A stretch of 64,000 bases of DNA from Candidatus Melainabacteria bacterium (GTDB taxonomy: Bacteria; Cyanobacteriota; Vampirovibrionia; Obscuribacterales; Obscuribacteraceae), in contig JACRFZ010000115.1 of the NCBI GenBank assembly GCA_016212515.1, forward strand, positions 24,263-88,262. Reading direction: 5' to 3'. Below, piece after piece: positions 34,456 to 43,754 of the stretch. The position numbers and the translations under genes were made by a program. The notes below the pieces were generated by a model that did no database searches, had not been told where the DNA came from, and was given only the letters and a program-made list of their open reading frames with translations. The first letter of the stretch is position 1. Each line of letters starts with the position of its first letter.

Positions 34456-36969
34456 GTGACCCAGTCTGGAGGCGGCTCCACCGAGCGCATTATCTCCGTT
34501 GAACTACAAGCGGAGATGAAGAAGTCGTTTATCGACTACGCCATGTCCGTTATTGTCAGCCGCGCAATTCCCGATGTTCGGGATGGTTTGAAGCCTGTGC
34601 ACCGCCGCATTATTTACGGCATGTATGAGCTGAATCTGGCTCCCAATGAGAAGTTCAAGAAGTCTGCCAGGGTAGTGGGCGACGTCATGGGTAAATATCA
34701 CCCCCACGGCGACTCGGCTATTTACGAAGCCCTGGTGCGTTTGGCTCAGCCCAGTGCCAGTCGTTATGTGCTGGTCAATGGTCACGGTAACTTCGGTGAC
34801 CTCGATAACCCCGCTGCCGCCATGCGTTATACCGAGGCCAAACTGGCTCCGCTCGCCATGGACACCCTGGCCGATATCGAAGCTGAAACCATCGATATGC
34901 GCGCTAACTTCGATGGTTCAGCCCAGGAGCCGTCGGTTCTGCCTTCGAGAGTGCCGATTCTTCTCTTGAACGGCTCCTCCGGAATTGCCGTGGGTATGGC
35001 CACCAACATTCCGCCCCACAACCTTACCGAAGTCATCAACGGCACCATCGCTAAAATCGACAATCCCGAGCTGACATCAAGAGAGTTGATGCAGTGGATC
35101 AAAGGACCGGACTTCCCGTCGGGAGGCATCATCCTTGGTACCGAGGGCATTATCGAAGCTTACACCACAGGCCGTGGCTCGGTGCCAGTGCGTGGGCAGG
35201 CCACCATCGAGCAGATTCCCGGTTCCGGCGGCAGACAGTCCCGCATGGGCATCGTGGTTACTTCTCTGCCATATATGGTTGGACCGGAAGCTTTCACCAA
35301 GCGTGTGGCCGAACTTGTCAGAGACGAGAAGCTGACCGGCATTTCCGATGTCAACGACGAGACCGACCGTACCGGTCTGCGTGTTGTTATCGAACTGAAG
35401 CGCGACGCTCATCCGGAAGTGGTCCTCAATAATCTTTATAAGCACACTCAGTTGCAGGGATCTTTCCCCGTCAACACCCTGGCTCTGGTCAAGGGGCGCC
35501 CTGCCACTCTCCAGCTTTCCGACATGCTGCAAGAGTTCATCGATCACCGCGTCGATGTGGTGACCAGACGTACTCGCTACCTCCTGCGCAAAGCGGAAGA
35601 TCGCGCCCACATTTTGGCCGGCTATTTGATCGCCATGGGCAGAATCGAAGAAGTCATTGCCACCATTCGTAAGGCGGATTCTACGGAAGAAGCAAGAACT
35701 CAGCTCATCGCTAAGTTCAGCCTCGACGAAGTGCAGGCCAATGCTATTCTCGAAATGCAGCTCAGACGCCTGACCGGATTGGAAAGAGGCAAGGTCGAGA
35801 AAGAGCATGCCGAACTTTTGGTCAAGATTGCCGACTACAAAGAGATTCTGCAGGACAGGCAGCGGGTGCTGAACATCATCAAAGACGAGCTGGTGGATGT
35901 ACGCGACACCTTCAAAGACTTGAACGGTGAAAAGGATGCCCGTCGCACCATCATCGAAGCCGGCGCCAACGACAGTGAGTTGTCTGCGAAAGACCTCACT
36001 CCCAATGAGCCCATGGCTATCTTTATCACCAAGCAAGACTACATCAAGCGTATTTCCCTTGATACCTTCCGTCGTCAGCGTCGCAATACACGCGGAGTCA
36101 CGGGTATGAAGACCCGCGATGAAGACGACTTGCAGCACTTCTTTGTGGCCAATATGCATGACCGCCTGCTGGTCTTCACCAACCGTGGTCAGGTCTATTC
36201 TCTGGAAGTTATGGATCTGCCGGAAGGCGGAAGATCGGCTAAAGGACTGGCTCTCGTTAACCTCTTGCCTATATCGCAAGAAGAGACCGTCACCACTGTT
36301 ATTCCTGTGGCCAGCTTTGATCCGGACAGCTACCTGATTATGCTCACCCATCAGGCTTATATCAAGAAAGTGCAGATGTCCGACTTCGCCAACATAAGAA
36401 GAAACGGCATCATCGCCATTACCTTGAGTGACGGCGATCAGTTGGGTTGGGTGCGGCCGTCCAGCGGCAAGTCTGATGTCATCATCGGTACCAGCGAAGG
36501 CATGTGCATTCGCTACTCTGAAGATGAGCTGCGCCCGCTTGGCCGTTCGGCACGGGGCGTCAGAGCCATTACTTTGAGAGAAGGCGACAAGATTGTCGGC
36601 TTCGACGCCATCGAACCTTCGGAAGGCAATTACATTCTGGTTGTCACCAACGATGGTTTCGGCAAGCGCGTTCGCATCGAAGAGTTCCGTCAACAGGGAC
36701 GAGGCGGTATCGGACTAATAGGCACCAAGTTCAAGAATGCCCAGTCCCGGTTGGCCAGTCTGCGTGTCGTCAAGCCCGGTGAAGAGATGATGATTGCCAC
36801 CGCTAATGGTGTGGTGGTCAGACAGAACATCGACGATATTTCTACCCAGGGACGTATGGCGACCGGTGTGCGCTTGCAGCAACTGGGTGAGGATGATGCG
36901 GTGGTCTCGGTGACACCTATCGTGGAACCCTCTCCGGATGCCGACCAGGCTGATAACGGCGCTGAGTAA
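34456..36969 (+). CDS. gyrA: DNA gyrase subunit A
   Basis: GyrA breaks and rejoins DNA in the supercoiling reaction with GyrB. The 837-residue protein has the breakage-reunion domain with SFIDYAMSVIVSRAIPDVR, the catalytic Tyr in AAMRYTEAKL, and six C-terminal beta-pinwheel repeats including the GyrA-box-like RQRRNTRGVTGMK. In the quinolone-resistance region, Ser83- and Asp87-equivalent positions are Ser and Glu (HGDSAIYEAL), typical of susceptible enzymes. The segment LVNGHGNFGDLDNPAAAM is one residue shorter than in E. coli. The GTG start has GGGGTGA upstream. ParC is an alternative for such proteins, but the length and the GyrA box favour GyrA. A terminator follows. Confidence 0.95.
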   Translation: MTQSGGGSTERIISVELQAEMKKSFIDYAMSVIVSRAIPDVRDGLKPVHRRIIYGMYELNLAPNEKFKKSARVVGDVMGKYHPHGDSAIYEALVRLAQPSASRYVLVNGHGNFGDLDNPAAAMRYTEAKLAPLAMDTLADIEAETIDMRANFDGSAQEPSVLPSRVPILLLNGSSGIAVGMATNIPPHNLTEVINGTIAKIDNPELTSRELMQWIKGPDFPSGGIILGTEGIIEAYTTGRGSVPVRGQATIEQIPGSGGRQSRMGIVVTSLPYMVGPEAFTKRVAELVRDEKLTGISDVNDETDRTGLRVVIELKRDAHPEVVLNNLYKHTQLQGSFPVNTLALVKGRPATLQLSDMLQEFIDHRVDVVTRRTRYLLRKAEDRAHILAGYLIAMGRIEEVIATIRKADSTEEARTQLIAKFSLDEVQANAILEMQLRRLTGLERGKVEKEHAELLVKIADYKEILQDRQRVLNIIKDELVDVRDTFKDLNGEKDARRTIIEAGANDSELSAKDLTPNEPMAIFITKQDYIKRISLDTFRRQRRNTRGVTGMKTRDEDDLQHFFVANMHDRLLVFTNRGQVYSLEVMDLPEGGRSAKGLALVNLLPISQEETVTTVIPVASFDPDSYLIMLTHQAYIKKVQMSDFANIRRNGIIAITLSDGDQLGWVRPSSGKSDVIIGTSEGMCIRYSEDELRPLGRSARGVRAITLREGDKIVGFDAIEPSEGNYILVVTNDGFGKRVRIEEFRQQGRGGIGLIGTKFKNAQSRLASLRVVKPGEEMMIATANGVVVRQNIDDISTQGRMATGVRLQQLGEDDAVVSVTPIVEPSPDADQADNGAE

Positions 36970-36995
36970 GAGCTTCTTGCCAGAGCGATCAATGC

Positions 36996-37027
36996 AAAAG
37001 GCGTGACCACACCAGGTCACGCCTTTT
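36996..37027. terminator. Strong bidirectional terminator after gyrA
   Basis: A perfect 13-bp stem (AAAAGGCGTGACC with GGTCACGCCTTTT) closes a 6-base loop. A's and T's at both ends make it functional in either direction, between convergent gyrA and the small gene at 37060. Confidence 0.9.
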
Positions 37028-37059
37028 GGCTAAAGTTACAAAGCCCGGTTGCGGGGCTC

Positions 37060-37341
37060 TCAGGAGAGATGCTCCAGGCACTTATCTACTGACTGGCCGG
37101 TTTGTTTGCATTTGGAAATGCACCAGTTTATGGAAAGCTGTCTGGCCAGAGCGAGATTACCGGCTGAGGTTGGCCTGCCGTTGAAAAACTTGCCGAGTAG
37201 ATTTTCAAGTTCCCATTGATGGGCCTTGAGTGCCGGCGGCAGGCTGACCACGAAGGCACCACTTTCGGACACTGAAAGAAGTTCGGCCGTACCCGTGGTC
37301 GGCATAACTGAAGTTGAATATTGGCCCAGCATCGTACTCAT
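37060..37341 (-). CDS. Small protein of unknown function
   Basis: The 93-residue product starts MSTMLGQYSTSVMP and ends with a Cys-containing tail (CISKCKQTGQSVDKCLEHL). No signal or membrane segment is seen. GAGGA before the ATG supports this start, although the frame is open further upstream. The helical middle part (LKAHQWELENLLGKFF) suggests a protein-protein contact. A palindrome lies about 135 bp upstream. No family is recognised. Confidence 0.55.
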   Translation of the reverse strand: MSTMLGQYSTSVMPTTGTAELLSVSESGAFVVSLPPALKAHQWELENLLGKFFNGRPTSAGNLALARQLSINWCISKCKQTGQSVDKCLEHLS

Positions 37342-37475
37342 GTGATTCCTCGTTCTTCGGCGTTTTTGGAAGGCAAGTACTAAAAAAAGAATTTGCAAGA
37401 GACCGATATTTGAATGACTCTTTGCAAGTTTCTTCCGGTATAAGCTGCTTTCTGAAACATACCTAAACTATATAC

Positions 37476-37488
37476 CGTTATCATAACG
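37476..37488. promoter_or_regulatory. 13-bp palindrome, possible operator
   Basis: CGTTAT and ATAACG flank a single base, within an A+T-rich stretch 135 bp upstream of the small minus-strand gene. A TATAGT -10-like sequence lies beside it on the minus strand, so a repressor site is plausible. Confidence 0.35.
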
Positions 37489-37526
37489 TTACGTCATGTT
37501 TTTTTACAACCCCGGTAATTCCCATA

Positions 37527-37709
37527 TTAGGCTGATTTTGGCACTTGGAAATGGGAATATTCCCAGGCTTTCCCCTTGGCAGTTTTGCGCTTCGGCAAAG
37601 TTCCGACAAAGACTGAGCGGATGCTCCTCAGCTTTTCACCCATGGTTCCGGCAAATTCACCCGTAAGGTTGACGGTACCGCCACGCCGGTCCTGGGCATA
37701 AACAGTCAT
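37527..37709 (-). CDS. Possible 60-residue protein
   Basis: This frame gives a balanced small basic protein starting MTVYAQDRRGGTVNLTGEF. It has no visible ribosome binding site; the longer version of the frame would overlap the next gene in antisense. A 14-bp palindrome (TGGGAATATTCCCA, 37552-37565) lies within it. It fills an otherwise empty 400-bp gap. It may be a real small gene or chance. Confidence 0.3.
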   Translation of the reverse strand: MTVYAQDRRGGTVNLTGEFAGTMGEKLRSIRSVFVGTLPKRKTAKGKAWEYSHFQVPKSA

Positions 37710-37756
37710 CAGGTGCTGGTTTTGGTTCCAAATTTTGAAATTTAAGAGGTCGGAAA

Positions 37757-38260
37757 ATGGTTGAGAATGAGTTTTCGCAAGGGAAGCCTGAGAACGAAGT
37801 CGGAAAGGAAGGTTCTTCAGTCCTGGAGATGCGGCATTCAGAGGATACACACGTCAGACGAATAGTAGCCGGCAACCCGAACACACCACTTGCGGTGCTG
37901 ACGCGACTGGCTGACGATTTGTCATACCATGTGCGCCGGGCTGTGGCTGAGAATCCTCGCAGCGGCGATGCTCTTTTGATGTACCTGGCCTCGGACGGCA
38001 GCTCGGAGGTACGTATGGCCGTTGCCGAAAACCGCAATACAAATTTGCTTACTCTGCGGCAACTAGCCGAGGATGGCTGTGACGACGTGCGCTATGGTCT
38101 GGCCGAATGCCCCCATGTGCCGGCCGAGATTCTCTTGCGTCTGGCGGAAGACGATAATCCTTATGTGCGTTTTCGCTCCATGAAAACCATGCAGCTACTT
38201 GGACTGCCCGGTAAACTCTGTCTCTTGACGGGGCGCCCCCTGCATCGTCTCTACGGTTGA
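37757..38260 (+). CDS. LRV-type repeat protein
   Basis: The 167-residue protein consists mainly of four to five tandem helical repeats of the type V-R-x-A-V-A-x-N-P-x-T-x-x-x-x-L-x-x-L-A-x-D, for example VRRAVAENPRSGDALLMYLA and VRMAVAENRNTNLLTLRQLA. This is the leucine-rich repeat variant (LRV) or a close HEAT-like repeat, which binds proteins. The N-terminal 30 residues are acidic and unrelated. The first Cys-rich Fe-S part found in some LRV proteins is missing. It stands alone and is followed by a terminator. Confidence 0.75.
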   Translation: MVENEFSQGKPENEVGKEGSSVLEMRHSEDTHVRRIVAGNPNTPLAVLTRLADDLSYHVRRAVAENPRSGDALLMYLASDGSSEVRMAVAENRNTNLLTLRQLAEDGCDDVRYGLAECPHVPAEILLRLAEDDNPYVRFRSMKTMQLLGLPGKLCLLTGRPLHRLYG

Positions 38261-38280
38261 AGCGCTTAGAGCCATGACAA

Positions 38281-38310
38281 AAAGCCGCCCCTCCTGACAG
38301 GGGCGGCTTT
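38281..38310. terminator. Bidirectional terminator
   Basis: A perfect 12-bp stem (AAAGCCGCCCCT with AGGGGCGGCTTT) and a 6-base loop lie between the convergent LRV and response-regulator genes. Confidence 0.9.
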
Positions 38311-38329
38311 CTTTCGGCAACTTTCTGAC

Positions 38330-39004
38330 TTAGCGGGAGGGCTCTTCTTCTCTCAGCACGTAGCCTTCACCACGCACGGTTTGAATGAGGCGCTTGGAGC
38401 TGGCATCTTCCAGCTTGGAACGCAGGTAACGGATATAGACTTCGATGACGTTTGATTCGCCGATGAAGTCATAGCCCCATACTTTGTCGAAAATGAACTC
38501 ACGAGAAAGCACTTGCTCGGGATACTGCATGAACAGTCTGAGCAGGTCGAATTCTTTGGCTCTCAGATCAAGCTGACGCTCGCCTCTTTTGACGATACGG
38601 TTCAATTGGTCCATCCACAAGTCGGCATAAGTAAGAATGCCTTCCTGAGGCTTACGGCGCATCACAGCGCGAATTCTGGCCAGGAGTTCTTCTGTGGCAA
38701 AGGGCTTGGTCAAGTAGTCGTCGGCACCACTGTCGAGGCCGCTGACGCGGTCTTGCACGCCGTCTTTGGCGGTGAGCATGATCACCGGAACTTTAGACAT
38801 GCCGCGCAGACGCTTACAAACTTCAATGCCGTCCAGTCCTGGGAGCATCACGTCGAGGAGAACAAGGTCAGGCTGGTCTTTCTTGAAAAGGTCGAGACCT
38901 TGATTACCATCGTGAGCCACGGATACTTGATAGCCTTCATAACCCAGCTCTAGCTCGATGAGACGAGCGATGTTTACGTCGTCTTCAATGATCAGGATTT
39001 TCAA
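38330..39004 (-). CDS. OmpR/PhoB-family response regulator
   Basis: The 224-residue protein has a receiver domain (residues 1-118) with the phospho-acceptor Asp51 in DLVLLDVMLPGLDG and the Lys in DYLTKPFATEEL, followed by a winged-helix DNA-binding domain (YIRYLRSKLED, then TVRGEGYVL). The TTG at 39004 is chosen because GAGG lies eight bases upstream and the protein then starts LKILIIEDD. The longer frame upstream would overlap the divergent gene. No kinase gene is adjacent, so it is an orphan regulator here; the sensor kinases at 11.9 kb and 47 kb are candidate partners only by inference. Confidence 0.93.
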   Translation of the reverse strand: MKILIIEDDVNIARLIELELGYEGYQVSVAHDGNQGLDLFKKDQPDLVLLDVMLPGLDGIEVCKRLRGMSKVPVIMLTAKDGVQDRVSGLDSGADDYLTKPFATEELLARIRAVMRRKPQEGILTYADLWMDQLNRIVKRGERQLDLRAKEFDLLRLFMQYPEQVLSREFIFDKVWGYDFIGESNVIEVYIRYLRSKLEDASSKRLIQTVRGEGYVLREEEPSR

Positions 39005-39093
39005 CGGACATACCTCACATGCACTTACCACGGTTAATATTAACCCCCGTTCAATATGGCATGATCTAATCTTTTTGTCCAACCTTCTTAAAT

Positions 39094-41031
39094 TTGTTAC
39101 AGGAAGAGCCGAAAGCCAAGCTGGGTCGGGCATTGACCCAGTTAATCTTTACTAGAAGCAGCGAGAATTTCCCTGTGGGAAAGTCAAAAAAGAAAAGCCG
39201 AAAATCAAGTGCCCCTGGCAACCAGGGGGAATTAAAGGGGGATGCTGCCGGGCAGGAACCCATATTCCTGGATTTGGAGGCAACTGGTAAGGGAGAGGGC
39301 TTGCTTTTTCCCTTTAATGAGAAGGCACTTGCTCAACTTGCCCGCGGAACGGCCGTCGTCATCGCTACCTGCCTGGCCCTGCCTGACGCCATCGCCCTCA
39401 TTCCTAACGCCACATCGCCGGTCTCCTGGGCCATACGAGTTATTGGAGTGTGGACCATTGCGTCCGTGGCCTGGTTTGTGGGCTTCCTCTTTCTCACGGG
39501 CATTTTTAAACTGATCTCCGGCGGCGTTTTGCTCACCAGCAAGGGTTTGAAACTATCGCGCTTCGACAGGCTCATTCCCTACAACTGCATCCATAGCATT
39601 TTGCTTGAGCCCAACCATGTCTTTACCCGTCTCTTCTCTCTGCCTGATACAGCCAGAAGGCTGACCATACTGTTTGACCTTGGTTTCGGCGGCAAACTGG
39701 TGAAGAGTTTCCTCTTCCCCAATTTTGTTCCTTCCTTCTTTTTCTCGAAAGCTACATTTGATGCGTTGGTTCTTCACCTGCTTGAGCGCACCGGGCTAAA
39801 GTTGCCGACCCTGGAGATGAAGGAGCAACTCGAGCAGCCGCTGCCTCCTGATCTGGCCTTTTGCTCCATAGAAAAAGACAAACTGCCGGCGGTGGCGGCC
39901 ACGTTTCGTTTCCTCAAGAGTCAGCGAAATCTTGTCACGGTAATTATTGCCATTTCGCTGGTTTCATTTCTGGGGCGCAAGGCCGTGGTCAATTTTGCCT
40001 ACAATTCCGGCAACCGGGCATACAGCCAGGCTCGCTTCGACTCGGCCAAGCAATACTATGATCTGGCCGTCAAGGTCGATCCTACTTTTGCCGTGGCCTG
40101 GAATGCCCTTGGTCAGACCCAGTTTCGTCTATCCGAGCGCAATCTGACGGATTTCAAAAATGCGGAAGGTTGTTGGCGAACCGCGATTTTGTGCAAACTC
40201 GATTATGTGGAGCCGCGTCTCAATCTGGCTCGTTTAGCCCTTGTGGGGCGAGATTTTCGCGAAGCGAGAAGGCTTGTTGTGCATGCCGAGAAGCTTGCCC
40301 CCCAGGACAACCTGGCACCACTGATGGAGGCAGAGATAGAACTGAGGCAGGGACGTTTGCCCGAGTGCCTGAACGTACTCTCGAGAGTGAAGGGTAAGCT
40401 TTCAGGCGATCAGGAACTTTTGTCCCATTGCCTGCGGGCTCAGGCGTTGCTCTTCGACGGCAAGACGAAAGAGGCCCTGGATGAAATTTCTGCTTACAGT
40501 TTGAATCCGACAGCCTACAGCCATGGTGAGAATGTGACTTTACTGCTTAGCACCCGGGCGCTCATTGAAGCCCGGCAAGAGCATTTTGCCGAAGCGCTGC
40601 CCCTGGCCAGGCTCTCGGTACAGCGGCAACCCAATAACGCCGATATTTTGCTGGCAGCTGCTTCGGTTTATATCGATGCGGCCGCTGTAGAAACTTCCTC
40701 TCAGCGCCTTGAGCATCTGAGGCAAGGACAGGTACTTTTAGATAGAGCCTCGGCCAAGGCCTCAAACAATCCCTGGCTCTATCTGGAAAGAGGGCGCCTA
40801 TTGTCTCTACTGGGCAAGCCGGGGCAGGCCGGGGCCAGTCTGAGGCAAGTGCTTTCCGTTGCCGATGCCAGTCAGGATGTAACTGCGCTCAAGACCCTTG
40901 CCGACTTTGTTGCCTCCGGTCCGGCCGCAATAGAGGTAGATTCTCTCACCGAACTGAAGGACGCAGCGCTGAGCCGCTCCCGGTACCTGGAGTCGGTTCA
41001 GTACGAGAGGTACTTCTCCATTTTGCGCTAG
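39094..41031 (+). CDS. Membrane protein with PH-like domain and TPR repeats
   Basis: The 645-residue protein has a basic, disordered head (about residues 28-50), two membrane helices (about 80-105 and 112-138) and a short PH-like beta domain (GGVLLTSKGLKLSRFDRLIP). A third helix follows (about 281-297, LVTVIIAISLVSFLG), and then a long TPR array (AYSQARFDSAKQYYDLAVKV and later repeats). The two-helix plus PH-like unit resembles the N-terminal part of the two kinases at the right end of the window. The start is uncertain: a TTG at 39094 or a GTG at 39175; neither has a good ribosome binding site. It diverges from the response regulator by about 90 bp. Function unknown; probably an envelope scaffold. 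Confidence 0.7.
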   Translation: MLQEEPKAKLGRALTQLIFTRSSENFPVGKSKKKSRKSSAPGNQGELKGDAAGQEPIFLDLEATGKGEGLLFPFNEKALAQLARGTAVVIATCLALPDAIALIPNATSPVSWAIRVIGVWTIASVAWFVGFLFLTGIFKLISGGVLLTSKGLKLSRFDRLIPYNCIHSILLEPNHVFTRLFSLPDTARRLTILFDLGFGGKLVKSFLFPNFVPSFFFSKATFDALVLHLLERTGLKLPTLEMKEQLEQPLPPDLAFCSIEKDKLPAVAATFRFLKSQRNLVTVIIAISLVSFLGRKAVVNFAYNSGNRAYSQARFDSAKQYYDLAVKVDPTFAVAWNALGQTQFRLSERNLTDFKNAEGCWRTAILCKLDYVEPRLNLARLALVGRDFREARRLVVHAEKLAPQDNLAPLMEAEIELRQGRLPECLNVLSRVKGKLSGDQELLSHCLRAQALLFDGKTKEALDEISAYSLNPTAYSHGENVTLLLSTRALIEARQEHFAEALPLARLSVQRQPNNADILLAAASVYIDAAAVETSSQRLEHLRQGQVLLDRASAKASNNPWLYLERGRLLSLLGKPGQAGASLRQVLSVADASQDVTALKTLADFVASGPAAIEVDSLTELKDAALSRSRYLESVQYERYFSILR

Positions 41032-41118
41032 CAACCTTGAGCCGTTTTCCTTTCACGGCATTTTCACAGTGGTTACCTTAAGGTGCTGAGGATTCCCTGC
41101 CGAGAAGGTAAATAAGGA

Positions 41119-41781
41119 ATGGCCATAATCGATGTTGCCTGTAAGGAAGCTCAAGACTCTGCCTGTGCAAAAGATGCTGTGCTTCCCTTTGTGGATGGCA
41201 TTGCCGGCAAGCCGGGACAGACTGTGGACCGCTCAGCGTTCGAGCATCCGAGCGGCTTCAGTTCTGTAGCGGAGATGCTGGCGGGGTTCAATCTTTATGG
41301 GGCGGAAGTGAAGCAAGTGGCAAAGCTAGAGCATGACGTTAAGCTGCAAGACTGCCCCTCTGAACATCCTGCCGATGTGAAAAGGTATCTGGAAGCACAC
41401 GGGCTGCCCTCTACAAATGATGGTGGCGGCCGGGACGAGTTCCTCAAAGGTGTTGCCAGAAATACCGTTGTGGAAAGTATGAAACAGAACGGCAGCCTGC
41501 CTGCCGATGCCAGACCCACTGATGGTGAGCTGGGCAAAGCTATTATAGACAGCACCTTTGCCGAAACCGTTCGTCAGATCGGACTTGATAGATTAGCGGC
41601 ACAGCTTGGAGTGGAGGGAAAACCGCTGCCGGAAGTGAAGGCGGCCATGACCAGGGCTATTTACAGACAGTCGCAAGCACAGGTGCCGGGCTCAAGCGTC
41701 AGTGATGAGGCCGCTCTGGCCCGCAACGTGCAGGAGCTTGGTCTGAGAAAATTGAAAAGCGGAATGGGTCTGAGCGACTGA
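41119..41781 (+). CDS. Protein of unknown function
   Basis: The 220-residue, mainly helical product has no signal peptide, membrane helix or known motif. It starts MAIIDVACKEAQDSACAKDA, and a region near residues 55-70 reads AEMLAGFNLYGAEVKQVAKL. AAGGTAAATAAGGA precedes the ATG, so translation is plausible. It follows the membrane TPR gene after 87 bp that contain a 10-bp palindrome (ACCTTAAGGT at 41075-41084). The convergent MscS gene ends 15 bp away. Confidence 0.6.
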   Translation: MAIIDVACKEAQDSACAKDAVLPFVDGIAGKPGQTVDRSAFEHPSGFSSVAEMLAGFNLYGAEVKQVAKLEHDVKLQDCPSEHPADVKRYLEAHGLPSTNDGGGRDEFLKGVARNTVVESMKQNGSLPADARPTDGELGKAIIDSTFAETVRQIGLDRLAAQLGVEGKPLPEVKAAMTRAIYRQSQAQVPGSSVSDEAALARNVQELGLRKLKSGMGLSD

Positions 41782-41796
41782 TGAAAGCAGGCGGCC

Positions 41797-43443
41797 CTAG
41801 CGATTGATGCGAAAGCCCGGTGCCGAATAATCTCCTTTTCGGTTTGCTGCCGGAATGGTAGTTTCGTTTCCGTCTCGCAAACTGGCATAGTGCGGTGACA
41901 TGATTTCAACGCCTGCTTCGTTGAAGCGGTCCTGAATTTTGCCGTGTAGTTCGGAGTAAATACCGACCATCTGGTGGGCGGCTCTTGTGTAGGCATTGAT
42001 TTCGTATTCAACATAAAAATCGTTGAGAGCCCGTTGCAGCACAAAGGGCTCAGGCTCGCTCAATATGCCAGAGCAGTCTTTCGCCGCTTCGATCAGAAGG
42101 GAATGTACTTGGCGCCAGGGGGCATCGTAGCCGATTGTCACCGAGGTATGGAGTATGACGCCCTGATCTCTAGCCTGGGCTGAATAATTGACAATATCGG
42201 CGGTAATTACCTGACCGTTATGTATGGTGACTATTTCATTCTTGATGGTCTTCAGGCGCGTGGTAAAGAGCGTTCGTTCGGTGATATCACCGGTGTATTC
42301 ACCAATGCGCACCCGGTCACCGATCTTGAAGGCTCTGGTATAGGTGAGCACCACCCCTGCTACCAGATGTCCAATGGCACCGGTGGAACCAAGGGAGACC
42401 AGTAAACCGATGAAAAGCCCCACTTGTTTGAAGGCCGGGCTGTCCCAGCCAGGCAAATAGGGGGCGGCCACCACTACCGCCATGAAGATGGTCAGGGCCT
42501 TGACGATTTTGTAGGTGGGTTCAGCCAGTTCACTGTCGAAGTCGCCGATGATGAGATTGGCTTTGCCTATTTCCGTGAAGAGGAATTTCAGTAGTGCCAG
42601 GGCGGCATAGGTGAGGTAGCAAATCACCATCAACACAAAGAGACTGGGAATATACTCACTCATGGCATAGAGCCCGTTATTGAGCGGGGCGATGGTTTTA
42701 TCGAGCAGTTGCAGACCATAGATTTTGGTCCATGGAAAGTAATCCAGTACCCAGAAAACATAGAAGTGCAGGCAGCCCACGAAAACAAAAAAGAAGACGC
42801 TGCGGGCAAGAAAAGACACTGATAGTTCCAGCAGATCTCTTACCACCGGACCTTGATAGCTGGGTCGAAGAGTTTTCACCCGTTCGGTTACGGAGTGGGA
42901 AAACTTGCTGGAGAGCGCACCTAAGTTGGATAGGAAGACTATGAGTAAAAGCAAGCCGCCCAGGGTACCAAGCACACCCAGGGCCAGTCGCCCCGGTCTT
43001 GTGTCTCTGCGGTAAGCAGCCGAAACGTCTTTCAACCTCTTTATGTAGTCGAGGGCCAGGGCTTTACTGGAAATTTTGATGCTTTGCGCCTCTTCATTGG
43101 AGACGAGCATGATCAGATCTTCTCCGTAGAAGATGCGGGTGCCGAATTCATCGTCGGCCGGACGAAATTTCTCAGGATCAAAGTCTGCTTTGCTGAATAC
43201 TGTATCGACTCGTGACTGGATCAACTTCACCCGCTCGGCCTGGGTGAGGGGACCATTGCTGCCGAAGACGCCGATGACCCGGGCGCCGTTTACGTAGACA
43301 AAGCCAGGCTGAACTTCCGACTTGCCTTCTTCGTCTGCCGACAGAGCCGCGCCGGTGGCTATGCTCAAGCAGATTAGCAAACTCAGGGCGAGAGCTAGTA
43401 CCTTGGAAAACGTCGTCCGCTGCGGGAGCATCTCGATAACCAT
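41797..43443 (-). CDS. Mechanosensitive ion channel, MscS family
   Basis: The predicted 548-residue protein has a signal peptide (LALALSLLICLSIATGAALS), a periplasmic domain with an NGARVIGVFGSNGPLT segment, several membrane helices and the MscS core. The core shows the pore helix (GLLVSLGSTGAIGHLVAGVV), the beta domain (YTRAFKIGDRVRIGEYTGDI) and the C-terminal ending EAGVEIMSPHYASL. It releases solutes on membrane tension. The frame opens at 43524; an ATG at 43443 or 43431 gives the signal peptide, and neither has a strong ribosome binding site. It is monocistronic. The core is complete. Confidence 0.9.
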   Translation of the reverse strand: MVIEMLPQRTTFSKVLALALSLLICLSIATGAALSADEEGKSEVQPGFVYVNGARVIGVFGSNGPLTQAERVKLIQSRVDTVFSKADFDPEKFRPADDEFGTRIFYGEDLIMLVSNEEAQSIKISSKALALDYIKRLKDVSAAYRRDTRPGRLALGVLGTLGGLLLLIVFLSNLGALSSKFSHSVTERVKTLRPSYQGPVVRDLLELSVSFLARSVFFFVFVGCLHFYVFWVLDYFPWTKIYGLQLLDKTIAPLNNGLYAMSEYIPSLFVLMVICYLTYAALALLKFLFTEIGKANLIIGDFDSELAEPTYKIVKALTIFMAVVVAAPYLPGWDSPAFKQVGLFIGLLVSLGSTGAIGHLVAGVVLTYTRAFKIGDRVRIGEYTGDITERTLFTTRLKTIKNEIVTIHNGQVITADIVNYSAQARDQGVILHTSVTIGYDAPWRQVHSLLIEAAKDCSGILSEPEPFVLQRALNDFYVEYEINAYTRAAHQMVGIYSELHGKIQDRFNEAGVEIMSPHYASLRDGNETTIPAANRKGDYSAPGFRINR

Positions 43444-43754
43444 TAGAAATTTAGCAAGGGGTAAGCAGCGGCTAGCCAGGACTTGGGACGGGGACAAGGG
43501 CGGAACCTCGGGTTGACCGACCAATTATATGCCAGCCGGCCTGGGGTTGTTACGTTCCTTCACCATTGTCAGCGGCCTTGTTCAGTGAAACCCTGAAGAG
43601 GTGAGCCTTTTGGCTTTTATACACGTTTTCGTCCAGACGGTTTAGTCATAGGCGCCGGCGGCTTCTTTGACTAGGATGAATTCATTGGCAACCCGGCATC
43701 GCTAAATCACTTTTACTAATTTTCTAAATTTTCGCTTGCGAAATAGGGGGGTAT

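Noticed and set aside
35077..36693. 538-codon open frame on the minus strand opposite gyrA
   Set aside because: It is fully antisense to the certain gyrA gene, has no family motif and arises from codon bias.
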